64,000 nt of DNA, taken from Strigamia acuminata (taxonomy: Eukaryota; Arthropoda; Chilopoda; Geophilomorpha; Linotaeniidae). How positions within the stretch are numbered: position 1 is the first letter of the stretch; every line of letters begins with the position of its first letter. The stretch lies in NCBI GenBank assembly GCA_949358305.1, contig OX442315.1:18006427-18070426 (forward strand), read 5' to 3'. The translations under genes and the position numbers were made by a program. Below are positions 61,401 to 64,000 of the stretch, one piece after another. The notes beneath the pieces were generated by a model. The model made no database searches. It saw only the letters and a list, made by a program, of their open reading frames with translations, and had not been told where the DNA came from.

Positions 61401-63748
61401 ACTGCTATCTGCGGTGCTTGATAATTAATGGAATGGTCAAAGGTCGATGGTTTTCGCAACATTTTCCGCGATACAATATCAAAAGTTGCGCAACTTTTTA
61501 TTTATTTATTTATTCATTTATTTATTACTTTTTTTATGTTTTCGTTTTTTATTACTCGGTTGTTTAGCGAGTGTAGTAAATCAGTGTTCTCCTTACGAAA
61601 TTAGAATTCTAAAATATTAAACAGACCCGAGATTTTGAATGGGGGAAACATTAAAGCCACAAACATTTGTAGCATTCGGTTATAAATTGCAATTTCCACT
61701 TGCGAATTTGTAAGTTTGAAAAGGAAACGTGCGTGCGTGGGTGTGGGAAGGAAACAATGGCGGTCATAAATAAAAGTAGAAACGAAGCTGGGGAAATTGC
61801 AAGTTTTAGGCTTACATTTTAAAAGAAGCTTTTAAATGACGTTGCAACTGGAAAGGAAAGGCAAGATTGAAGTTTTTCCCTTTTCATTTTAAAGTTTCAT
61901 CACTTGCCGATTCTTATTTTCTTTCCATATATTTCTCTTTTTTTGTCTTTTCGAGCGCCGTCCATTTTCGTTGAACCGAGTCTGGAGAATTCTCTCAATT
62001 TGTACTCTGGCCTCGAGTCAGGCATTGACTCGGATTTCTGAACGGCTTTTCAGATGTTTTGATTTCTACTCACAGCCATATCCTTTTTCCTTGTCTTTTA
62101 ACTTTTCTTTTTCTTTTTCCGATGGTTGTCACCTGCAGTTTTTCCACATTAGAAATTCCGTGTGTGTATGTTGAAGTTGAATTTAAAAACGTTGGGGAAG
62201 GTGGGACGAGAGAACGACTCACATTTTGTTTGATTAGACTTGACGAGAGGTTATGTCTATAAAACTATTATCGTCTCGTGTTCGTCGAGTGCACGAGTCA
62301 AGTCGTTCATTTTGCTCGGGTTGTGTCTCGAGTATATCTCGATCATTTGCTGCACTTCACATCATTTTGAGGGCGGAATAATAGCTAAGCTTGCATCTGC
62401 CTAGTGCTTAAGGGATCATTATTAAGGAGGACATTGAAGATGTGCTCTGATGAACGCATCGTGAGAAGTCATTAAGAAATCAATGCGTGCAAATGATGAA
62501 AATTATCAACTTCTTCTAGATCCGTTTCACATTAAACCAAAGCGCTTCTCGCTTTTAATAGCTCAGATAACTGAATTTTTCAACCTGAATAACACTTTTA
62601 AATTATCAAAAAAAATATATAAAAAAAAAAATTAAATTAAATTAAAATCTACAGGTAGATAAGGAGTTGGACTGTTCAAAGGATCAATCGCATTCCAATA
62701 GAAAAATCCAATGGTTTTTGTGTTGTTGCCAGGATTTGAGTGTTTGAGTCAGCAAAAGTTGTAATCCAATTAGTGAGGAACTTTTTTCTTTTTTGTCTTT
62801 CTTCTTTTTTCTACTTTTTGTTATTGGTTCGACCAGTGAAAGTTTCTAACACAGCTGTTGTTTTGCTCGTGTCTACGAGCAATTTTCACTCTTTTATTAA
62901 ATGCACATCGGCGATTTATTTTACTAGCTGTTATGTGTCCTTTCTCGAGAAAATAAACACTCGGTTTGGAGGTCATTTATTCGTCGAGCAAATCGCGTTC
63001 TAAGAGGGTGGCGTTGGGAGCAAAGAAACGGGAGAGAGTGACCGCTCTGTGATTTGGAGCAGAAAGGATTGAAGCTATTGCTGTGGGACATTGACTTATT
63101 TTGAGCGCAAGCTGGTGTGGTCAGTTGTGAAAGTTGGTGAATTGGGTACACTGGTTTCTGCTAATCAATTTTCTGCTGAACGCCTTTTTACCTAGTGCAC
63201 CGCACTGACCACGTGTCTGGTGATCCATACCCTTTACACTCGGACTTCAATGACAGATTTCCTGTATACAGCTCCAATTTATATTGATTTTTTTTTCTCT
63301 CGTCTAACAAATTGTTTTTTCCAGCACAGTAATTTTTTTTGATGTTATTACAAATTGTTCAATTTTTTTCCTCACTTTTTTCTTTTTTTTTTTTTTTAGA
63401 TGACTTGGACATTGCACCAGATTTCTTTGAGTACTTTTTGGCCACGTACCCTATTTTGAAATCGGATCACACTTTGTGGTGCGTTTCTGCTTGGAATGAC
63501 AACGGCAAAGAAGGTCTTGTATCCAATGAAGCAGGTGAATATCTTTACTTATTCTTTTTTCTTGTATAGAATTTTTTTTTTTAAAAGTGACCCTTTGGTC
63601 ACAGTGGTTTTTGAACGTTGCATTCATAATAGAATTTTGTTTATTTTACTCGTGTAGAACTACTGTACAGAACGGATTTCTTTCCTGGGCTTGGTTGGAT
63701 GCTCACAAAGGATTTGTGGCTGGAACTACAGACCAAATGGCCCAAAGC
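13356..63748 (+). CDS. MGAT1: MGAT1 (GnT-I), partial gene, seven coding exons seen
   Basis: GnT-I transfers GlcNAc from UDP-GlcNAc to the alpha-1,3 mannose of Man5GlcNAc2 in the medial Golgi, the entry step to hybrid and complex N-glycans. Seven exons with GT/AG borders and matching phases (0,1,2,0,1,1, then 2 at the open end) join into 276 residues. Order: tail 1-5, signal anchor about 6-26, stem about 27-95, catalytic domain from about 97. Family landmarks are FACNR (103-107), FPIIVSQDC (127-135), GYYKISRHYGW, the metal-binding EDD (201-203), APDFFEYF, SAWNDNGKE and LLYRTDFFPGLGW. The C-terminal part, including the catalytic base region and the second half of the domain, lies beyond the window; the family is usually about 440 residues. 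POMGNT1, the nearest paralogue, fits these motifs less well. Identification is from remembered family motifs, not a database search. Confidence 0.96.
13861..13939. mobile_element. Short relative of the 5781-5932 palindrome
   Basis: Its first half matches the left arm of 5781-5932 (ATTCAAAAACTCTAAAACG, then ACTCGTTTCGTGTTTGTACG and CATTCCCATTGAAT). It then ends in TTGAATGCAGCT, inverse of the GGCTGCATTCAA start. One arm appears deleted. Confidence 0.75.
14212..14298. repeat. 44 bp tandem duplication
   Basis: Two adjacent copies starting ATAAGGTTAACT and containing AATTTTATAACTATAA, at 14212-14255 and 14256-14298, with few differences. Confidence 0.8.
14268..14382. repeat. Dispersed repeat block, copy 2
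   Basis: Shares CTAATTTTATAACTATAAC, then CTTCAAYCGNAAC, an AATGTCATA block and GCAAACTGTGTAA with 33649-33774. The order is the same and small indels separate the blocks. No TIR is evident at its ends. Confidence 0.7.
15706..16034. mobile_element. MITE, family 4 (TGCATTT-rich), copy 1
   Basis: A run of short inverted and direct motifs (AATGCATTTTGTAATA type) between ATTTTACAATATATTGC and TGTATTTTAGAAGCATATGG. The block CAGTATATTATTTGTAC then AATTGAAAAAAT then TATTTGACAAATA is shared, on the opposite strand, with 35892-36200 and 46254-46418. Confidence 0.7.
17275..17484. repeat. MITE, family 2, copy 2
   Basis: Matches 31380-31531 in order: AAACAACAATAAACTCATTA, AAAAGTAATTTAC, GCGCAGAATGGGATGCGCAG, AGTATCAAGATACCGGGCGC, AAACTGTAG. 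The left TIR is missing. A small hairpin AGCATTATTTAGGCC/GGCTTAATACTGCT lies inside (17361-17398). Confidence 0.7.
19991..20164. repeat. Dispersed repeat, family 5, copy 1
   Basis: Closely matches 53078-53260 over about 175 bp, from GACACCTGTTTTTTCATTTA to CACAGACTTTTTG and then YGCACCTTA. The middle TCTGAAAATTTAATCAGACA is itself a hairpin. The end resembles the GCACCTTAC-type ends of other elements here, but the left end does not give a clear TIR. Confidence 0.8.
22076..22091. repeat. 16 bp poly-C tract
   Basis: Sixteen C in a row in otherwise AT-rich DNA. Confidence 0.95.
22819..23264. mobile_element. TIR element with a tandem-array interior
   Basis: The ends are inverted over about 100 bp with gaps: ATGGCCACGGTGATATCCCG, TTCGCCTAATTTTTATTCGG and CGGCTTTAAATTTTT on the left pair with AAAATTTAAAGCCGG and CGGGTATAAGTCATGGCCAT on the right. 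Between them (about 22945-23130) are four to five units of about 40 bp carrying CGATAATACACGTTTTTAC and TTTTACACTTTTAAACC. Confidence 0.75.
24411..24446. repeat. TA-rich microsatellite
   Basis: Alternating AT/ATA run with a short interruption (TATAATAAATACATA). Confidence 0.85.
25848..26338. mobile_element. Family 6 element, copy A, with 31 bp minisatellite
   Basis: Left end TTCCGTAAAATACTTTAATA then GAACGCGGGTGTCA; right end GGGCATCCCACATTC then TATTAGAACATTTACGG. They are inverted in the outer about 30 bp. The interior is eleven 31 bp units (about 25925-26276). The first three units vary (GTTTATTTT), the last eight are essentially identical (ATATTAGATTT), so expansion has been recent in one half. 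Confidence 0.85.
29269..30195. mobile_element. Family 6 element, copy B, interrupted by a nested element
   Basis: The left end GTAAATGCTCTCGTAGAGCG, then GGGATACTTATTGAACG, matches the right end of copy A on the opposite strand. About twelve 31 bp-type units follow (29330-29690, core CTAAATTGATCAAAAACACT), the same unit as copy A read on the other strand but more diverged. The array is broken at 29691-30143 by another element and resumes at 30144 (TAAAATAAATGTCTAAATTG). It ends GGTTCTGTCAATAG, as copy A does near its other end. Confidence 0.8.
29691..30143. mobile_element. Element nested in the copy B minisatellite
   Basis: It begins GTAGGTACAATTTCTAAAAA and ends TTTTTGAATGCGTCTAC, imperfect inverted ends of the GTAGGTGCATTC type seen at 5781-5932. 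It sits inside one 31 bp unit whose halves flank it. Internally there is a 12 bp-stem hairpin, AACTTGATCTGG/CCAGATCAAGTT (29783-29810). No ORF resembling a transposase. Confidence 0.7.
30196..30965. other. Intronic stretch, no feature recognised
   Basis: Includes the palindromic cluster ATCGATAAAATATCGAT near 30211. Small ORFs on both strands near 30600-30870 overlap each other and have no recognisable motifs. Confidence 0.6.
30966..31090 (+). repeat. tRNA-derived SINE-like sequence
   Basis: The tRNA-like head has an A-box-like AGCCTCAGTGATCATTGCAG, an anticodon-like CTCAAGA, and a B box GGGTTCAAACTC at 31020-31031 at tRNA spacing. It is followed by an unrelated tail (AAGGGATAACCTTCTTGAAGG) ending in a T run at 31083. 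The acceptor stem is degenerate. This fits an old SINE rather than a tRNA gene; no second copy was found in the window. Confidence 0.55.
31273..31531. mobile_element. MITE, family 2, complete copy
   Basis: CTACAGTTTGCGCTCGGTAA at the left and CACCGGGCACGAACTGTAG at the right form inverted ends. The inversion continues inward through TTGATGTC/GACATCAA and ATTCTGCGCAG/CGCAGAATG. No ORF. Related partial copies are at 3105-3267, 17275-17484 and about 37021-37070. Confidence 0.8.
31732..31790. mobile_element. Possible pogo/Tigger-type TIR remnant
   Basis: ACAGGTTGAACCTTGCTAAT, then GCGAACACCGTTATAACGAA and TTCCTCGCTAT, resemble the CAG-GAACCTCG-TATAACGA ends of pogo-like Tc1/mariner MITEs. No matching opposite end was found with confidence. 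Confidence 0.4.
32397..32475 (-). repeat. tRNA-derived SINE-like head, minus strand
   Basis: Reading the minus strand, TAGCTTAGTGG (32455-32445) fits the A-box consensus fully. About 32 bases further, AAATCAATTCC (near 32412-32402) matches 8 of 11 B-box positions. The spacing is that of a tRNA. It cannot fold into a full cloverleaf, so it is a relic of a tRNA or SINE. Confidence 0.45.
32922..33177. mobile_element. MITE, family 3, copy 2
   Basis: AATACCGTATTTTACCGA at the left and TCGATAAAATACGGTATT at the right form the TIR. The interior matches 9235-9473 on the opposite strand. The reverse-complement pair CTCGAATAGTAGCCGCGGCT / AAGAGCTGCGGCTCTTAATC extends the inverted ends. Confidence 0.8.
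33649..33774. repeat. Dispersed repeat block, copy 3
   Basis: Same block order as 14268-14382. In this copy the middle carries a (ATGTT)4 microsatellite at 33701-33720 where the other copy has a short TAGATATAGTG segment. Confidence 0.7.
34073..34084. promoter_or_regulatory. NRF1-type palindrome (intron 1)
   Basis: TGCGCATGCGCA is a full match to the YGCGCAYGCGCR consensus bound by NRF1/EWG proteins. Only the sequence match supports it; a second exact copy is at 60289-60300. Confidence 0.3.
35892..36200. mobile_element. MITE, family 4, copy 2
   Basis: Reverse-orientation relative of 15706-16034. Order: GTATTGCAATATG, AATGCATTTTGTGATAT, TATTTGTCAAATATGAAT, TTTTTTCAATTGTATTATG, TATATTGTAAAATATAC. 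It abuts a (TACTCGTG)3 repeat at 36197-36220. Confidence 0.7.
36197..36220. repeat. (TACTCGTG)3
   Basis: Three perfect 8 bp units at the edge of a family 4 MITE. Confidence 0.9.
36418..36512 (+). mobile_element. Retroposon 3' tail with stem-loop and (TTA)n
   Basis: TCCTGTCTCTCCC (36421-36433) pairs with GGGAGGGACAGGA (36453-36465), one G-U pair, around a 19 nt loop ending GGCTGTT. After about 30 bases comes (TTA)n at 36494-36510. The same arrangement at 41683-41762 has a diverged stem that still pairs. A conserved 3' stem-loop plus a short tandem tail is typical of non-LTR retroposons. The upstream 36221-36417 stretch is very T-rich, as a 3' UTR might be. Confidence 0.55.
36700..36962. mobile_element. 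MITE, family 1, copy 2
   Basis: The ends are inverted repeats (left block with CTCTAAACCGATACAACG near 36704, right block with CTTGTATCGGTTTAGAG ending near 36957). Internal sequence matches the 85-475 copy read on the opposite strand, and this copy is about 130 bp shorter. A sequence resembling a tRNA B box near 36788-36798 (minus strand) is probably chance. Confidence 0.75.
37021..37070. repeat. MITE, family 2, right-end fragment
   Basis: TTTGAATTTGGCATCAAGAT then ACCAGGCGCA match the right end of 31273-31531; the terminal CTGTAG is lost. Confidence 0.5.
37700..38470. mobile_element. Possible TIR element with GACATTT-type repeats
   Basis: GTCTAATCCGAAATGTCGAA (from 37707) is the imperfect inverse of GGACATTTCGGATGAGAC (near 38414-38431). 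The right part (38341-38470) holds several diverged TTAGACATTTAG/TTAGACGTTT units. A locally GC-richer block at 37950-38060 inside has no recognised function. Confidence 0.45.
38524..38856. mobile_element. Possible MITE with AAGCTTGT ends and CGGTT repeats
   Basis: AAGCTTGTTTTCGG at the left and CCGAACACAAGCT at the right are inverted. Just inside, TTCGGTTCGGTTCGGTTC (38548-38566) is mirrored by AAACCGAATCAGTTCGG near 38804-38820. Confidence 0.45.
41683..41762 (+). mobile_element. Retroposon 3' tail with stem-loop and (TAT)n, second copy
   Basis: GGGTG and CTCCC (41685-41697, with a 3 nt bulge) pair with GGGAG CACCC (41715-41724). The loop ends CGCTGTT as in the copy at 36418. It is followed by (TAT)n at 41735-41760. 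The T-rich 41560-41680 upstream may belong to it. Confidence 0.55.
45737..46479. mobile_element. Family 6 element, copy C, with two opposed arrays
   Basis: Ends TACCGTAAATAGTCTCGTTG, then GAGCGCGGGATGC, and GAGCGCGGGTGTTCTGTCAG, then AGCATTTACGGTT, match copies A and B. The interior is not the 31 bp unit but two arrays of about 21 bp in opposite orientation: TTTAGCCCAAAAATCGACTG type at about 45969-46095 and TCTATTTTTAGGCTAAATAC type at about 46139-46245. A family 4 MITE (46254-46418) is nested to the right. Confidence 0.75.
46254..46418. mobile_element. MITE, family 4, copy 3 (nested)
   Basis: AATACATTTTGTAAAATG, then TATTTGTCAAATATATGAAT, TTTTTTCAATTGCATTATG and AATATTGTAAAATATATTT match copies 1 and 2. 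It lies inside the family 6 element 45737-46479, so it probably inserted there. Confidence 0.65.
47560..47671 (+). CDS. MGAT1: MGAT1 coding exon 2 (stem region)
   Basis: Residues 33-69 plus one base of codon 70. The acceptor is TTTGTAG|AAAATC and the donor GCAA|GTGAGA, phase 1. The peptide has a heptad-like spacing of hydrophobic residues (VNDHLDRLEAALHLQSQ, then LLSKLREF), consistent with the helical stem that holds the catalytic domain off the Golgi membrane. Stems of this family are poorly conserved, so this exon is supported mainly by frame continuity with exons 1 and 3, good splice sites and the right position and length. Confidence 0.87.
47672..52731 (+). other. MGAT1 intron 2 (5.1 kb)
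   Basis: Phase 1, GTGAGA...CTACAG. AT-rich with several long T tracts. Apart from the hairpin at 51802-51880, no repeat, RNA gene or exon was recognised. Confidence 0.85.
51802..51880. repeat. 30 bp-stem hairpin in intron 2
   Basis: TAATTAGAAATGTTCAGG then TTTTGAAAATAT (51802-51831) pairs with 51851-51880 at about 28 of 30 positions around a 19 nt loop. The size is compatible with a pre-miRNA-like hairpin or a tiny MITE. The stem is AT-rich and there is no evidence of expression. Confidence 0.75.
52732..52879 (+). CDS. MGAT1: MGAT1 coding exon 3 (start of catalytic domain)
   Basis: Completes codon 70 and encodes residues 71-118 plus two bases of codon 119. The acceptor is CTACAG|AGTTTG; the donor is TTAA|GTAAGT, phase 2. 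The second half (NPVIAVLVFACNRVTVKRSL) is the first beta strand and nucleotide-binding turn of the GnT-I fold. Cys105 matches mammalian Cys115 and Arg107 matches Arg117, which contacts the UDP phosphates in the rabbit structure. Two differences from mammals are visible: Asn106 replaces Asp116 and Ser113 replaces the free Cys123. Confidence 0.95.
53078..53260. repeat. Dispersed repeat, family 5, copy 2 (intron 3)
   Basis: Same orientation as 19991-20164, with a small insertion (GAGTGGTATATTTA) and scattered substitutions. It abuts a pogo-like remnant at 53262-53437. Confidence 0.8.
53262..53437. mobile_element. Pogo/Tigger-like MITE remnant
   Basis: The right end, read inward on the minus strand, is TACAGTAGAGCGTCGATTAT then CCGAACATC (53437-53409), which resembles pogo/Tigger ends with CAGTAG and a TCGATTATCCG block. 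Further in are more ATCCG/CGGAT motifs and ATCGATATTTTATCG. The left end (CGATTTGTTCGCATAATCGG near 53274) is diverged or truncated at the family 5 repeat. Confidence 0.5.
56890..57052. mobile_element. MITE, family 4-like short copy in intron 3
   Basis: ATTGCAATGCATTTTGTAAT at the left and ATGCAATATAATTTTATTG at the right are inverted, and the motif set matches family 4. It lacks the central TTTGACAAATA block, so it may be a deletion derivative or a related family. Confidence 0.55.
57558..57666 (+). CDS. MGAT1: MGAT1 coding exon 4 (UDP-GlcNAc binding)
   Basis: Completes codon 119 and encodes residues 120-155. The acceptor is CTTGCAG|ATTCAGG and the donor ATACAG|GTAATA, phase 0. FRPSKEQFPIIVSQDCAHEQ is a hallmark of GnT-I. 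Asp134 matches mammalian Asp144, a uracil contact, and Cys135 matches Cys145, the disulfide partner of Cys115 (here Cys105). The exon is not open in its correct frame as an ATG-started ORF, so it is easily missed without the protein motif. Confidence 0.96.
57667..60900 (+). other. MGAT1 intron 4 (3.2 kb)
   Basis: Phase 0, GTAATA...TCAAAG. A loose cluster of GCACTTTT/TGCAAA motifs at 58290-58400 and the 12 bp palindrome at 60289-60300 are the only notable items. Confidence 0.85.
60289..60300. promoter_or_regulatory. NRF1-type palindrome (intron 4)
   Basis: A second exact TGCGCATGCGCA. CpG-containing 12-mers should be rare in AT-rich DNA, but this could be part of a dispersed repeat rather than a binding site. 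Confidence 0.3.
60901..61039 (+). CDS. MGAT1: MGAT1 coding exon 5
   Basis: Encodes residues 156-201 plus one base of codon 202. The acceptor is TTTCAAAG|CAACC, with a weak, T-rich but interrupted pyrimidine tract; the donor is GAAG|GTGAGT, phase 1. The peptide runs QPDQSDVILPPKEKKF, then GYYKISRHYGWALNETF, and ends VYDTVIVVE, whose Glu201 is the first residue of the EDD motif split across intron 5. A sequon N186-E-T is present; whether it is used cannot be told from the sequence. Confidence 0.96.
61040..63399 (+). other. MGAT1 intron 5 (2.4 kb)
   Basis: Phase 1, GTGAGT...TTTTAG, splitting the EDD metal-binding motif between Glu201 and Asp202. No repeat or RNA gene recognised; long T tracts near both ends of the second half. 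Confidence 0.85.
63400..63534 (+). CDS. MGAT1: MGAT1 coding exon 6 (EDD motif)
   Basis: Completes Asp202 and encodes 203-246 plus one base. The acceptor follows a long T tract (TTTTTTTAG|ATGAC); the donor is GCAG|GTGAAT, phase 1. With Glu201 from exon 5 it makes Glu-Asp-Asp (201-203), the counterpart of mammalian E211-D212-D213, whose last Asp coordinates Mn2+ with the nucleotide sugar. It is followed by the near-invariant blocks APDFFEYF, ATYP and LWCVSAWNDNGKEG. Confidence 0.97.
63535..63657 (+). other. MGAT1 intron 6 (123 bp)
   Basis: Phase 1, GTGAAT...GTGTAG. The shortest intron of the gene; nothing else in it. Confidence 0.9.
63658..63748 (+). CDS. MGAT1: MGAT1 coding exon 7 (last in window)
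   Basis: Completes Glu247 and encodes 248-276 plus two bases of the next codon. The acceptor is CGTGTAG|AACTAC and the donor AAAGC|GTGAGT, phase 2. The peptide contains LLYRTDFFPGLGW and KWPK, the loop leading to the acceptor-binding region. Intron 6 before it is only 123 bp, by far the shortest in the gene. The following exon, expected to begin with the family's WDDWMR-type block, is not found in 63749-64000. Confidence 0.96.
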
Positions 63749-64000
63749 GTGAGTGTATTTTTGCCGGTTGAAACCAATAGCGACGTTGAATGCTGAGCAC
63801 ACATCTACTTTGATTTATGAGAAGGAAAAGAGATGCTGCTATGAAACTTGAATGTATTTTTGTCCAACTCTCCCTCAAGTGCACTTAAAACAGATGGGAT
63901 GTGGCACACACGAAAGGGAGCTGCAAAATTTTCGTGCAAAGACACAGATTTCATTTTGGACTTGGCGAGAGCCAACTCTGGAAATAGGGTCGACATTTCA
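63749..64000 (+). other. Start of MGAT1 intron 7
   Basis: Begins GTGAGT (phase 2). The next exon is not present before the window ends; a short minus-strand ORF here has no recognised motif. Confidence 0.8.

Noticed and set aside
60901-63748. Alternative assignment of the gene as POMGNT1
   Set aside because: FPIIVSQDC, YYKISRHYGWAL and APDFFEYF are GnT-I motifs. POMGNT1 has a different N-terminal domain and a differing EDL-type motif.

Overview
This window comes from an animal nuclear genome, most likely an invertebrate. It is AT-rich, has very long introns with GT...AG boundaries, carries many short inverted-repeat transposon remnants, and has no bacterial features. The species cannot be named from the sequence. 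The only protein-coding gene I can support is the 5' part of MGAT1 on the plus strand. MGAT1 is alpha-1,3-mannosyl-glycoprotein 2-beta-N-acetylglucosaminyltransferase (GnT-I), the Golgi enzyme that starts hybrid and complex N-glycan synthesis. Seven coding exons (13356-13451, 47560-47671, 52732-52879, 57558-57666, 60901-61039, 63400-63534, 63658-63748) join in frame to give the first 276 residues: a short cytosolic tail, one signal anchor, a helical stem, and the first half of the catalytic domain with the EDD metal-binding motif. The rest of the gene lies beyond 64000. Vertebrate MGAT1 coding sequence is in one exon, so this multi-exon form with a 34.1 kb first intron is typical of an invertebrate orthologue.

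Positions 1-13331 lie upstream of the first coding exon. They are intergenic DNA or an intron in the 5' UTR; the acceptor at 13330-13331 suggests at least one non-coding exon further upstream, which I could not place. This part holds a 1,028 bp near-perfect palindrome with a tRNA-Ser-like sequence in each arm (1092-2119), a Ty3/gypsy pol fossil (5210-5326), a 152 bp palindromic MITE (5781-5932) and a minisatellite (about 12020-12640).

Intron 1 (13452-47559) is a graveyard of non-autonomous elements. At least six terminal-inverted-repeat (TIR) families have two or more copies inside the window. Several elements have interiors turned into tandem arrays (22819-23264, 25848-26338, 29269-30195, 45737-46479), and several are nested in one another. 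There are also two tRNA-derived SINE-like heads (30966-31040 plus, 32397-32475 minus) and two retroposon 3' tails sharing a stem-loop followed by a (TTA)n-type tract (36418-36512 and 41683-41762).

Introns 2-6 (47672-63657) are quieter. They contain one copy of a repeat shared with intron 1 (53078-53260), a pogo/Tigger-like inverted-repeat end (53400-53437), a 30 bp-stem hairpin (51802-51880) and one short MITE copy (56890-57052). No CRISPR, rRNA or intact tRNA gene was seen. The most unusual object is the 1.03 kb palindrome; the most unusual pattern is the repeated conversion of TIR-element interiors into minisatellites.
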